A DNA stretch of 64,000 nucleotides. Origin: Phoenix dactylifera. Its lineage: Eukaryota; Streptophyta; Magnoliopsida; Arecales; Arecaceae. How positions within the stretch are numbered: position 1 is the first letter of the stretch; each line of letters begins with the position of its first letter. The position numbers and the translations under genes were made by a program. Positions 11,411 to 52,001 of this stretch are shown here, in pieces. The notes below the pieces were generated by a model. The model saw only the letters and a program-made list of their open reading frames with translations. It ran no database searches and was not told the origin of the DNA. Location: positions 7,055,605 to 7,119,604 of the forward strand of contig NC_052409.1 of assembly GCF_009389715.1 (NCBI RefSeq), written 5' to 3'.

Positions 11411-11452
11411 GCCGAGGAGGTCTTTTCCTGTACGATCTGGCCTTCACTTGGG

Positions 11453-12001
11453 ATGAATAGGGACATCTGGGATACCCGCAGTGCTGTTTCAGCGCCCAGG
11501 TTTGCCGTTGTTTCTTGGGTGCCTCCATCCCTTGGTTATCTCAAAGTGAATTTTGATGGCACTGTGGCGATGGATAGGAGGTCAGGAGGGGTTGGATTTG
11601 TTATTCGAGACCACTTTGGGACTTTGATTGCAGCGGATGGTCGGGGCACGACAGGTCTCACTGTTGTTGGAGCAGAGCTGTGGGCAGCCTGGGCCGACTT
11701 ATCCTATACGAGGCGGATGCTCGGTGTCGGACGGGTGCACCTTGAGGGGGACTCTGCTATTGTTATAGCTTGGATCCGGGGTGCGGATAGGTATGGAGAT
11801 GGTCACCCACTTATTCGGGAGACCCACAGGTTGGCTATGGAGATGGATGAGTTTCAGGCAGTACACGTTTTCCGGGAGGCGAACAAAGCAGCAGACTGGG
11901 TCGCCTCCTATGTTGCACGATATTCAGGGGAGTTCCGCTGGACCTCCACAGTAGAGCTTCCGCCCTTTTTGTTTTCTTTGCTTTTTTTTGACTTGGCATG
12001 A
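11453..12001 (+). pseudogene. LINE RNase H domain (RVT_3-like)
   Basis: This open stretch carries all four expected acidic positions of an RNase H fold: VNFDGTVA (Asp), GAELWAAW (Glu), LEGDSAIVIAW (Asp) and NKAADWVASY (Asp). Conserved blocks include GGVGFVIRDHFGTL. The domain therefore looks catalytically plausible on its own, but it lies downstream of a stop and several frameshifts in the LINE and has no independent start context. It is the 3' end of the LINE at 10232-12066. Confidence 0.8.
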
Positions 12002-12281
12002 TGTACTTACGTTTGAGCTATATGAATTGCCGTTCTTACTAAAAGAAAAAAAGAAAAAAAGAAAAAAAAGTGAAGCTGTCATGGTGGGTTTGGGCAAATC
12101 GAGAATTAAGAACTTAACTAATATGAGTATGTTGATGAAATTGTTTTTATGTCACAAACTTACAATTTAATAATAATTTCGCAGCTTACAGGTTTTTTAT
12201 GTCAACTAAAATAATTATTGTAGATATATCTCAATAAATCGTTCTATAGCCTTGGAATAAGATAAATCGACTTTCCATTAA

Positions 12282-12293
12282 CCTCTGTTACCA
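12282..12293 (-). other. primer-binding-site-like sequence of the copia element
   Basis: On the minus strand this reads TGGTAACAGAGG, followed by TTAATGG. It is close to TGGTATCAGAGC, the initiator-Met tRNA primer site of many plant LTR elements. It lies upstream of the protease and integrase pieces, as expected for a 5' PBS. Confidence 0.45.
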
Positions 12294-12518
12294 AATTATT
12301 AGTTGGCTCTGGAGCTCCTTCTCTTTTTCTTATTTACCTAAAGCATGGTATATCATATCATACCAAAATAAATAGTACAAAATATATCATATTATATTAG
12401 TTGGATATTAGTACATGGTATGAAAGATGTATCAATATTTTCGACTGGTTAAATCAGTTTTTATATTGTACAACGATAAAGTGGTATCGATATGGACCTG
12501 GCACTGAAGTAAAAGGAT

Positions 12519-12843
12519 CCACCAAGATGGTAGCCTGATGGTGCGGGGTCTATAATTCCGCCTAAGTTGCCCGGGTTCGAAATGCGCGCGCGTCGATTAA
12601 ATTAAGAGATCGGATGCCACATGTTCGAATGGCTTGCTGGTAGTTATGCTTTCCTTTCACTTGTACCAAGGTGGCGCTGGGCTAACATATCCACATGTGA
12701 GGTGGTGAGCTCACAGGGCGGAAAGGCACGTGAAACCTGCGATATGTATCGAACATTTTCTGGTGGAAAGGGGGCCCAGTGGGAGCTACTATGCGGATGG
12801 GCTGATCCCTCCCCCCTCCTCCTATTTTTTACCCAAAAAAAAG
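12519..12843 (+). mobile_element. tRNA-derived SINE with A and B boxes and 11-bp duplication
   Basis: A box A-like TAGCCTGATGG (12531-12541) and a box B-like GGTTCGAAATG (12574-12584) are spaced 32 bases apart, as in RNA polymerase III promoters of tRNA-derived SINEs. The element ends in an A-rich tail (12834-12843). AGTAAAAGGAT is present on both sides (12508-12518 and 12844-12854), giving a perfect 11-bp target-site duplication. Length is about 325 bp, with no coding capacity. It lies about 275 bp upstream of the DUF3754 start codon. Confidence 0.85.
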
Positions 12844-13117
12844 AGTAAAAGGATATTTCAAAATAAAGACCGCTGCTGCGCTGCGACCATGCGAGCACTT
12901 CACGAACAGGAGAGTGTTATCCGATCACGCCCAACGAGCGCCATGCATTACGTCAAACGCGTGGAAGCATTTGATTCGCCCAGGGAAGAAACGTCTGCAG
13001 CCGTCGGTTCAAGTCCCCCCTCGTGCGTAGGCTTCGCTCCTTGGCTCTTGCTGAACTTGAGATGCTTCAGACCAACTCCACCATTAATCCTCCCCTGAAT
13101 CCCCAAATCCTACTCTC

Positions 13118-41801
<28,684 letters not shown>

Positions 41802-42375
41802 AGGATATGACATGCGCTTCCTAATCTTTCTTACAGGTAATTCCCACCTGTCACTGAGTCACCTTAAGAAACATAAATCTTTATTTTTATGCCTACCGTA
41901 TGTTGCTATGCTGTTTCTGTTTCTTTCCCAAAAAAACAGGGCGTTATGTTCAACATGTTCGTAAACATTTTAAAAGCTATTTTGGGGCTAACACAATGAA
42001 TGAATAACAACATTGCTCATGTTCGTCTATCTCTGATTACAAGAGGCTTATTCTGTTCCTATATGGGATAACAGATACCTGTTTTTAATGCACGTAGATT
42101 CTTTTTTTTTTCTTTTTAACACTCTGTAATTGTCTAACGCACATAAGGAACAGTTATACTAACAGTGTTATTGTCTACTTCTAAAAGAGCCTTATCCTGT
42201 TCCTTTATGTGACAATCCACCTTTTTTTGAACTCGGATGCAGATCAGGCTGGTATTCTTCTTCGCATCAATCAGCTGTGGGATTCTCTACCACTGCTTTG
42301 AAAGCCGTGAATGTTGCTTGGTCCAATGCTAAGAGCAAATATTGCTTGCCTGCGGCCATTAGCTTGAATCACTTA
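41802..42375. other. 3' flank of the DUF3754 gene
   Basis: No further coding exon was found. The region probably contains the 3' untranslated part, but no polyadenylation signal could be assigned with confidence. Confidence 0.4.
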
Positions 42376-43044
42376 GGCCTCATTTGGAGAAGCTGTTGGC
42401 AGTAGAGCTTTCTGAAGTTTAGCTTTTATAAAAAGCTATTTGCTGTTTAGTAACTACATTTCTAAAGTGCTGTAGCACTTTAACATGTATTTGATAAACA
42501 AACTGAGAAAGTACTTTTGTATGACTAAATTACCATAAAAGACATTGTGGAGTATTATACAGCAGAGCATAATAAAATATAACATGTATTAATACATAAA
42601 TATATGATATAGTATAATATTATGGTAATGTAATATAATATTATTATAATATAATATATAATATTGTATACTATAGGATAATAGTTTAATGTAATATTAA
42701 ATATAATGTAATATAATATTATATTTATAGTATAATACAACAATAAATGTATAAAATATTATAATTATTAGTGTAAATTAATTTTTCACCTTTTTTATCA
42801 TCATTTATTTCTTTAACAAATTATCTGTTTCCTTAACTAATGCAATGGTGACAAATTCACTGTACCTATCAATATCATAAATATCAGATTATTTTCCACT
42901 CACTCATTATTTATTTATTCTTTTATTCGTATATACATTTATTTATGCATTTATTTATTTATTTATTATTTTATTGATTGAAATATATTTATTTATTTAT
43001 TCATTCATTCATTTATATACATATTTATTTATGCATTTATTTAT

Positions 43045-43186
43045 TCTTTTTTTCTTTTCTTTTCTTTTCTTCTCTTTTTTTTCTTTTCTTTTTCTTTCCT
43101 TTTCTTCTTTTTTTTTTCTTTTTCTTTTCTTTCTTCTCTTCTTCTCCTTCCTTCCTCTCCTCCCTTCTTCTCCTTTCTTCTCCTCC
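43045..43186. repeat. polypyrimidine tract
   Basis: About 140 bases almost entirely of T and C on the plus strand, leading straight into the GC-rich block of the Harbinger-type element. Open frames across it encode only Phe/Leu/Ser or Lys/Arg/Glu runs. Confidence 0.9.
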
Positions 43187-43772
43187 CGGGAGGCCGGCGG
43201 CGTCGGAAGGGGGCCGGGCCGCGGCGGCCGCGGGAGGGGGCCGGGCCATGGCCAGCGGCGCCTGCGGCAGTTTCGGTGGCCGTGGCTGGACCCCTGCGAA
43301 GTATTCTCCTCCCGCATGGCCGACGGCACCGGAAAGGGGCCGGGTCATGGCGGACGCGGGAGGGGGTCGGGTCGTAGCCGGCGGCGGCTGCAAGAAGCGG
43401 GAGGGCGCCCCCTTCTTCTTTCTCTTCTTCGGCACCTCCCCACCATGGGGGTGGGGGACATCCATGGCGACCGACCCCCTTCTTCTTTGGCACCTCACCA
43501 TCCATGACGGGGACATCGTGGCCGGCGGCGGCCGCTGGAAAGGGGGAGACCGATCCTTCTTCCTCTTCTTTGGCACCTCCCCACCAGGGGCGGCGGCGGG
43601 GGAGAGGGAGGGGATGGGTGGGAGAGAAAGAAGCGGTGAGATGGAGAGTTTTGGGAGGAAAAAAATATTTTTAAATGGAGGTATTTTGGTCAAAAAAAAA
43701 AAAAGCTTTCCTACAAAGCTCAAAACAGTTTTTTCGGAAAGCTCCAAAATAGAGCTTCTGCCAAAAAACTAT

Positions 43773-44252
43773 GGACTCGTTTGGTTCGCGGGAAGCATTT
43801 TCCTTCCTAGGAATATGATTCCTGGGAAACAAATTCCTAGGAAGAGGATGCCTAGGAAAGTATTTTTGGCATGTTTGGTTGACCATGGGAAAGTGACAAA
43901 TTTCCAAGGTGCTTATGTTTGGTTGGCCATCCACTTTCCTAGGAAAGTTATATATAATTCCTATTATGCCGTTAATAAAAATTAGGTTTTTAATGCCTCT
44001 TTAATGCTTCTTTAATACTGAAGGGACTTTTTGGAAAAAAGTAAAAATGAAGTGATTCCCGCCTCATGGGAAAGTAACTTTCCCATGTTTCTCATGGGAA
44101 AGACTTTCCCATGAAATGTGGGAATCACATTCCCATGGGAATACAACTTTCCCTTCTCTCTCCTTTGAAAACTCCAACCAAACAAGAGGCATCTCATTAC
44201 TTTCCCGTTGACCATATTTTCCCCCTTCTTTTCCCGCGAACCAAACGAGCCC
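43773..44252. mobile_element. nested MITE with 22-bp terminal inverted repeats
   Basis: The left end GGACTCGTTTGGTTCGCGGG and the reverse complement of the right end GGGCTCGTTTGGTTCGCGGG differ at one base. TAT flanks both sides (43770-43772 and 44253-44255). Interior repeats of TTTCCTAGGAA and TTCCCATGGGAA make it locally palindromic. It is 480 bp long, with no coding sequence. The terminus and 3-bp duplication suggest a PIF/Harbinger relative. Confidence 0.8.
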
Positions 44253-44386
44253 TATTATTAGCTTTCTGTAAAAGCTAAAACAGCTTTCCGAAATTTTTAT
44301 CAAACACCATTTTTTATCTAAAAGTGCTTTTGGAGGGCCAGAAAGTGCTTTTTGGCCCTCCAAAAGCTCTCCCAAACGGGGCCTTA

Positions 44387-47300
44387 ATCGAGATCTTAAT
44401 AGTTTTGGCTTCACATTTTCACTATAGCTAGTAATTTCTAGGCAATTTAAGTGTCCTAGTTATTGCCCAGAACCTGCATTCTATAAAAAGCCATTGTAGA
44501 ACTGGATTATCATATTGTTCCTTCAAGTGCTGAGAAGATGAAATTTTCATTGCATATTTGTCAACTTCAATCAGCTAGATGACTTTGGTTGTCAGGGCCT
44601 TCCACAAGCACTACTGCCTCTACATTTCTCCTATAGCTACCTCAAGTGACCGTCAATATTCTGTTCTTTTCATCACCAATTATGTGTTGTTGTACAGCTA
44701 CAAATGCCCGTGAGCCTTTGTGTATAGGGAGACATTTTTGTACTCTTAAGTGCTCTATGGAATGTCACAAACTTTAGCCTGCTTTCTCATAGTTATCTGA
44801 TCATTAAATCTCCTTATGTTTTGCCTTATTTTTATAAAGCTGTCAAGGAGTTTGTGAAGCGTCGAAATGTGTAGAAATTTTTTAAACCGATCAATATCCT
44901 GAATTGCAGCGATTATAATGATCAAAATCTTTGATATATGCAATTTAATTTGATCTGATCCGAACAAAAATCTTTAGGTGAAAAATTGCAAATAGAGTCA
45001 GGTTCAAATGCCCCACCCCAAAAGCTCCCTTTTCTTTTCTTTTCTTTTTTTATATGTGTGTGTGCTTATTATTGCTTGGGTTGGCTATTTTGTCTAGCCA
45101 TGCCAACTTAGACTACCAAACCTGATCAAACCTTTGCTATCTTGCTCATGGGGAGCCATATCTAACTAGGGGTGGCAAAGGATAGGATCGGGTCAAGTTA
45201 ATGCCGGCTCAAGCTGCAGAAATTAACATAGGGAACCCTCGGCTTAAAACTAGTCCGACTTATTTTGACCTAATCTCCCATCTAACAGTGAATTATCATA
45301 TAGCAAAATTGAGAAAAATTTCAATCTCTATATGTAAGCAACTTGATTCGGTCTGACCTAACCAATTTAGACACCTAAACCAACTTTGGTTCAAGCTATT
45401 CAAGAAAGAGAGGGTATATGGGTCATTTCACTCAGGCTATTAGGGTTTCGCTGCTCACTTATATATACCTATCTCGGGGGTTTCAAAATGCGGGCTTATC
45501 TTTTCCAAATAATGGAAAAGTCTCTAGCTTGCACAACTCATCACAGCCAGCCTTTTCCAGATTGAAGGTAGAAGGGCTTTTGGGGGTATTCCCCTCTGCC
45601 TTGACCTATTTTGAGCTTTGTCTTCGTTTTTCGGTGTCATTTTTTCCTCGGTTTCAAGATTTTTGGTTGATTTGTTCGTTTAATTATTGCTTTGGTGTAT
45701 GGATTTGTGTTATCGAGCAATGAATCAGGCAGCCCCTTTGCCACATCCACTGGCATCGGAGGTGTTATTTTGCTCGGAGAAAACACACAGCTTTTGCTCT
45801 TCAGATTGGCTGAGAGGAAGGGGCTTTTCCCTTTCTGCCCTGATGCTGGTCTAGTAGGCCTAAGTACATCTATTTTCCATGGATCTATTCGAATGATATG
45901 ATCATTTATCTGATAATTTTTCTATTTTCTTTTCCTTTTGTTCTTTTTCTTAAAAAAAAAAATCTTGTGATAAGTCATTGTTCGATTGAGGGGTTTAAAG
46001 TTTGCTCTCATGGACTCTTTTATCTGATCCAATTAGATCAGATGAAAGGTCTCATTATTGACCATTCCATATCCTTAGAATTTTTAGAAAGGAAGGATAT
46101 GCGGTGCTTTCTTGTATTTCAAAAGCCCTGAAGGTTATTGCTAACCATCAGTTCTTCTGAATGTTGTGGTTCATGGCTTGGAGATGGTTCAAAATTTTGG
46201 GAGCATTACATCAAACAAGAGGTGCCATAGACGTCACGCCCATTTTGGTTGATGAACTCAATGGCAAAAGATTGAACGTATTGGTGTTTGAGTGATTGAG
46301 TTAATGAACAAAAGACCCAGATACAATCAACAACCATCCGGGACCTTAGATTCCAAAGAGTAATCTTAGTATTAGCAAAACAAAAATTTATTGGTTTTTT
46401 TGGTACATAAATTTTTTTGTTGTTTGAGATCTGACTTGATGAATTAACTGAGAATCCTCATCTTAGCCTGCTGCAGGCCCTCTTTGAAAGTTGCTACAGA
46501 GGAATTTCTCCATTGAAGGCTTATTTAAACTAAGATTTTCATGCAAAGTGGTTCTGTAAAGCAAGGATTTTGTCATGAAACTATTGTTTTATAAAGTATG
46601 TTTTTTGAGAAGCAAGGTGTTGGTTTCTGTGTGATGCATAGTTTCTATACTCGCCAGGTTATTGATAAGTTATTGAATTGTTTTTCCTTGGTGAAATGTT
46701 TGTTTAAATTGTTCTCCATAAATGAATTGATTCAAACTATTTAATTATTTTCAATCTGTACGAGAATTTCTATGATTTATTCACGAGTTATTCATGATTA
46801 ATTAAAAAAAATATTTGGTGCAAATTAATCGTATCATATGTTCTTGCTGCTAGTTGTTTTTTGGAATTCTGTATTTTAATCTCTAGCCTAATTGATTTTG
46901 AGCGCAGAAGTTGTACTACATTATGACAACCGGTTTATATCATTGGTTGAGTTGACTATAAGTAGTCCATAAATTGGACATGGCATCCATACGCCTGCCA
47001 TTCCTTTTTGGTATATACAAATATGGATATAAATACCAATTGGGTGTTAAAAATTTATAGCTGCTTATTTTAAATGGATATACGGATGAATTGGGTATCA
47101 ATGGATATGAATGCTAAATGACAAAGTTTTCAATCTCGTGGAACAACAAGATGACTCTCATCTTTGGCTACTAGGCCGGATTTACCCATCCGGCCTGATC
47201 TGCCTAAATCCAACTTGATTTAAAAGACTCATAGAGCTGGGTTGTGTTCTAAAATTGGGTATGTTTTATTTTTTGGATTGGATCTGAGTTTACTAAATTT

Positions 47301-50300
47301 TGATCCTACCTGATTAATTTGATTTTTGAGATGTTTTTGGATTTTTTATTTTATGATCCAACTTGATTTGGCCTGAATTTGGTACATTGTTTGGGCTTAC
47401 TGGGGTTTTAAGGGTTCTAACTCTTCATTCCTTTAATCTTTTTCTTGTGTTTGACGACAAGAGGAATGGAAAGGATTGTTTTTTGTGCATGATTTTATAT
47501 TAAGGCTTAGTTTGATTATATTAAATGGGAACATTATTTCTTTAAGAAAAAAGTTCAAACTAATAAAGGTAAAATAGGGTTAACTTTTTCATGTAGAAGA
47601 AGATGGGTTCATAAAGATTTCTTTATTAACTTTGCCATTTGTCATTATCAAAACTATATTTTTTATTTTGGCTTATGTATTCTTTTCTACTAGAAAAAAT
47701 GGTAGGAAATAAATTTTAACAAATTTGGGAATATCACTGTCAAGTAAAAATATAATTTTTTTCTACTAAAAAAAAGTATTGCATATACATAGCATTGATT
47801 CTTGATGCGTAGGTACTTTTATGGTCTACTTTTTGTAGCTTTTACAAACCATATAGAGTTGGTAAGTACAAGATTCAATTCAAACCCGAATTTTTTTGGA
47901 TCGAGTTATATATGAACTTGACTTGACTTGAATGATTTGTTGGATTAGAAATTTTAGCTATGGATTTGATTTGATCTGATCTTTTGTTAGATTGGGTCTA
48001 GATTATAACCCGACCAGAAAATTCAGTTTGGTAGGATCGCTTATGACATCCTTCTCTCTCTCTCCTCTCTTCTTTTTTTTCACCTTCCTTTTATTTTCTT
48101 TTATTTTTTTATTTTTTTCTTTTCCTCTTCTTTTCTTTCATCTTTTTTACTTTTTTTTTTCTTCTTCTCTATTCTTCTTCCTTTCTTTTCTTTTTTTTTC
48201 TTCTTTTTCTTTTTTTTTTTTACTTTTTGCTTTTCTTCTTCTTTTGTTTTTTTTTTCTCTTGCTACATAGATGGGTTTGAAGTCCGATCCCATATCAGTC
48301 TTATTTTCTCACAAAAATGGGATAAGGCAATCAGAAACCTCAATCCTACTGAGATTTAAAATTTTGCTAAATACATACACAAAATGAATAATATTTGGAC
48401 AGTATTTTATATAATAATTTAAAAAAAAGTCTACAAACATGTTTTTTATATTGTTTTTTATGTTATATAATAAAATCTAAAACTTGTATTTTTCTAGTGT
48501 GCATTGCACGTACCCAGATGCTAAGTATTGTTGACTACAAAGATGTCAAATTACTAACGAATTGATCACCACCCCGCACCCTCGTAGGAGAAAAAAAAAC
48601 AAAAACAAAGAAAGAAAGAAGCTTTATTGTGGGCCAAACTAAGCATCTGAAGTGGACTAGAACGGACAAGAATTAGGATAGCATAGCTTGAGGATAATCA
48701 AATTCACAACCTAGAATTAGGATACCAACTGAATTAGAGAGCAATATTTAGCAATGAAGCGAGCGTCTAATCCTCAAATGGATAATTTTGTAGCTGTTAA
48801 TCGTTTTTCAATATAAATATGCATGTAATGTTTGCCATTATCCAAATTCCGTGCTAAGTCCCAATATATTGGTCTATTTGTCTGGGAGAATGAAAAAGTT
48901 ATGGATGTCCTCTCTTTTTTTTCCTTACATTATAGCCAGGCTAAGAGGTGTTGGGTTGATATAGGTCATGCCCAAATGAACGGCTCAATTCACGAAACCA
49001 TCAGAAAAATCTAGCCTAATCTTGCTAAATTACTCAACTAAACCCTAACTTTAGCAAACATCTCAATGTCGCTACTAATTAATATTTAATGTACCCAATC
49101 CTGATCGCATCTTTTGAGTAGTATGGAGACGCAAGCCTCTATAATTTTTTGACATTTTGTGTGCAATTTTGTGCCTGGCTAACTTCATTAAAGCTAGCTC
49201 TAAATGACAATTGGGCTTAAAAAATGTGAATTAAGTTTCAAGTCAGATCGGATTCATGTTAAGAGCTTGGCTGACCTGACCCTACCAAAATTTTACAATA
49301 GATCGCTTAACCAATCCAATCCAGCTTGTGCCTAACCTATGCTTTTGGCAGGGCTCCCGGTGTGAGCAACCCAGACTTGATCCATATTTTTTCCAATAAA
49401 ACCTCTAGTTCTCGACCCAAGTTATCTTGACCCAGCTGCTTGACATTGAGCCTGGTTCAAGCGTGGGTAGTCAGATTCCTTGTCGGATTTGGACCACAAC
49501 CTGACCGAACCCCACCTTGATACCAGTTGGGATCTAACATGCAGCATGATGGCAAGAACTTAGACGGGTTTTAGCTCACTTAGTCATTATTGCAAACACC
49601 GTGCTTGCTCTGCCATTTGTCCGGAAGACCGCACACCCGGCCCTTTCTCTGCCCCATGTCCTGCCCTCCACTTTATTATTATTTTTATTATTATTATCTT
49701 GCCTCGGATGCGTCCTTTTTGCCAGCCAAACCACTTTGATCCCTTTCACTCTAAATCCCCCAAATCTACGCCAACCTGGCCCTCCTGGCCTCCTTTTGGT
49801 GGGACCCAAACCACTTTATTCTTTGGGTTGTCCTTTTGCTCTGGGAAAGGCTTGGACTCACAGTCAAGTTGTATGGGTGTTCTTGTCGCACCTCAATTTT
49901 CTTGTGAACTGCCTTCTTGAACCACACTGAGCTAAAGTATATGATCTTTAGTTATGATTGTTATGAAAACTCTCATCCTACTACCTCTAATGGGTTATTC
50001 TTAAGCTATGAAGAAATTTAAAAGCCGGACATCGATTATAAACATTGTAGCGACATATAATGGTTTGTGGCAGTACTATATGTAATATGTTCTTCTCTTA
50101 AATTCAAAATTAATAATTGATATATAAATTGAAAACTTGTACTATTGATGCTACTAATAAAGTAATCTATTCTATTTATTTGAATAAATTCCATTGAGTG
50201 TTGAGGGTCATCTTTTTTTCTTATTCCAGCTCTATAAACACTTATTTTCTCACAACAAATATTTGGCTAAGTCATTTAGCATTCAATGAATAAATGAAGA

Positions 50301-51940
50301 GCTTATTTGATATCCTTATATCAGTTAAAAAAGAATCTACTTTTTATACAATTCAATCTTAATTAATTTATGTGCTATTGCGAGACTATTTATAAGAGAG
50401 GGCAAATTATCCATATTAAGATTATTAAATAGAAAGGTACAGCTAAGAAGAGATTTTTTGAATAAAAAAACTTGTAGACGTAGGATACCTATTCTGAAGT
50501 TTTTGCAACTCCGTCATGTATGATGGAATTATAAAAAATTTGATTTTTTTCTAGCTCTATATGTAACTCATTAGATGCTTGAGTGAAAAAAGAAGATGTA
50601 TACGAATAACTCCTTCCCGCTATAGAAGCTTCATCTAAAATGTACAATTTTGTAGATATATCAAGGTATCTAGATATATGAATTTTGTATGAATTGTATG
50701 ATAAAGTACCACATGATTTATAGTACTAAAAATGTCTAGAAATAAAAAAATTATGCATTTTGGTCATCCCTAATTTATAGGTCATGTAGACATTAGCAAG
50801 AAATCTCTATTATTCGAGTATGCTAAAATGTATAGTAAAATATTTATATTGAGAATCAACTTTATTGATCATGATATACGCATGTTAAAATATGTATAGA
50901 ATGAAAATCAATAGTTTTTAATAATTATACATAGTAAAGCATGGTCTCATGTCATTTTAACTATGTTGTTTTTACAGGTGTATAGATAAAAGATTAGTGA
51001 TACACGCAATTTTTAGTTTATTATAAGTATATTTAATGGCGTGAATTATGATCAATAATATGGACCATTGATTTTGGTGTCCTATTATTAATTTTTAATT
51101 GGAGAGAAATAGACACCCCTTCATTTAGAACTGTGCATACTCTACTTCTCTCTTTACATGCATATTAACATTCATATATATCATTCTTGATTTCTAATTA
51201 ACTAATAAAGAAAGATCAAATTTATGTGAACTTGTTGATAATTAGGGCTTTATTTTGGGATCCTAGTTGTACTTAATACATCTAAAAAAAAAATGTTCAT
51301 AAGAACAACTCTAAAAATTGTTTAAGTTGATGACCAATCAACTTAATAACTAATTGAATTCGATCGATTAAATAAACTTGATTTATCCAATGAACAATTC
51401 ATTCCAAAATTCTAAGTTTCGATTCAAATTGTTCCATACCTGAAGTGTATCGTCAAGCTTAAAAAGTAATGATATAATTTGATTAATGGTAGATTGAATT
51501 AGGTTGAAGACCGAACGTGGAGGTTTCATTTGGTCGACGGTATGATTCTAATTAGGAGACGTAAGAAACTTGTCTAATTTTAGGTATTGAAAACAACTTT
51601 ACTACTTTTAGCCAAAAAAATTCAACTTTTCAACCTTTTTCTTCTAAAATAAACCTTAATTATCACGACCACTTCAAACTTTAGCTTGCAGTAAAAATAA
51701 AGCGACCATCTATTACTCTCTAGATCCTTCCACAAAAAAAAAATACTTATTGATAATAGAATATTAATAATTATTTATTTTTAAAATAAATAAAAAAATT
51801 AAAAATGATTGATCTTGAGCTCGATCAAGACGATCAAGCTGTTCATGTACCGCATCATCGCCTTAATTTAGCAAACTGAGCGGTGATCTGATGGTCGACA
51901 AGAGTGCTCTAAAATAAAATAAGATAAAAGTAAGATATAA
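44387..51940. other. gene-poor intergenic DNA
   Basis: No gene is supported. A TAGGGGTGGCAAAGGAT motif at 45176 resembles a hAT end, but no partner end was confirmed. Frames at 45418-45723 and 49601-49930 are open without recognisable domains. The block 50000-51900 is AT-rich. Confidence 0.45.
48035..48262. repeat. long polypyrimidine tract
   Basis: About 225 bases of nearly pure T/C on the plus strand. The apparent protein over it is all Phe/Leu/Ser and is not a gene. Confidence 0.9.
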
Positions 51941-51994
51941 ATGACGAGATTATTCTCCACACGGCCGCAGCCCTCGTGCGAGCTGATTTCCCAT

Positions 51995-52001
51995 TATAAA
52001 A
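51995..52001 (+). promoter_or_regulatory. TATA box of the actin gene
   Basis: TATAAAA lies about 30 bases upstream of a CT-rich leader that ends at a good splice donor (AAAAG|GTAACC at 52173/52174). Position and context fit the core promoter; the transcription start near 52025-52030 is inferred. Confidence 0.6.

Larger units (their letters stand above)
10232..12066 (+). mobile_element. 5'-truncated LINE (RT end, zf-RVT, RNase H) with target-site duplication
   Basis: The insert begins abruptly in the middle of the reverse transcriptase region (QRMEGWQMHSLSMMGRITLA) and ends in an A-rich tail (about 12043-12069). The sequence AAAGTGAAGCTGTCA occurs just before the insert (10217-10231) and again just after the tail (12067-12081), a 12-15-bp target-site duplication; the first A residues overlap the tail. 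5' truncation, A-rich tail and a variable-length duplication are hallmarks of target-primed reverse transcription. The frame is broken near 10480, by a TGA at 10677-10679, near 10900 and by a TAG at 11408-11410. The host sequence is the minus-strand copia element. Confidence 0.9.
8030..12300 (-). mobile_element. Ty1/copia retrotransposon remnant (internal region), split by a LINE
   Basis: On the minus strand, pol pieces appear in copia order: protease, integrase, then the RNase H end. At 9892-10092 the protease block reads DWIIDSGCSNHLDGQKK. At 9079-9483 lies the integrase core. At 8767-8979 are post-integrase residues VRCMFVGYDKAWKGWRC. At 8580-8640 is a RILRYIAQTVDCGL piece. At 8034-8252 is the RNase H tail FHARTKHTEVRHHF. 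Nearly all of the reverse transcriptase is missing between about 8640 and 8790. A primer-binding-site-like sequence TGGTAACAGAGG (plus-strand 12282-12293) marks the likely 5' start of the internal region. The LINE at 10232-12066 is inserted near the start of pol. LTRs were not delimited. The element is clearly dead. Confidence 0.75.
42376..44383. mobile_element. PIF/Harbinger-type (Tourist-like) element with TTA duplication
   Basis: The left end reads GGCCTCATTTGGAGAAGCT. The reverse complement of the right end reads GGCCCCGTTTGGGAGAGCT. TTA flanks both ends (42373-42375 and 44384-44386), matching the 3-bp TWA target of PIF/Harbinger elements. Of its 2008 bp, 480 belong to a nested element (43773-44252). 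The interior has a TTTA repeat (42904-43050), a polypyrimidine tract (43045-43186) and a GC-rich block (43188-43640). No transposase was recognised. Confidence 0.8.

Noticed and set aside
42978..43985. A 335-codon gene
   Set aside because: It runs from a polypyrimidine tract through a GC-rich repeat into a nested MITE; no domain, and four competing frames.
45418..45723. A 101-codon gene with a TATA-like upstream sequence
   Set aside because: No family resemblance and no splice context; the nearby TATATATA could be chance in AT-rich DNA.
47992..48270. A membrane protein of Phe/Leu/Ser
   Set aside because: Pure translation of a T/C tract.
49601..49930. A 109-codon gene
   Set aside because: Pro/Leu-rich, no recognisable domain, and overlapping frames; treated as noncoding.
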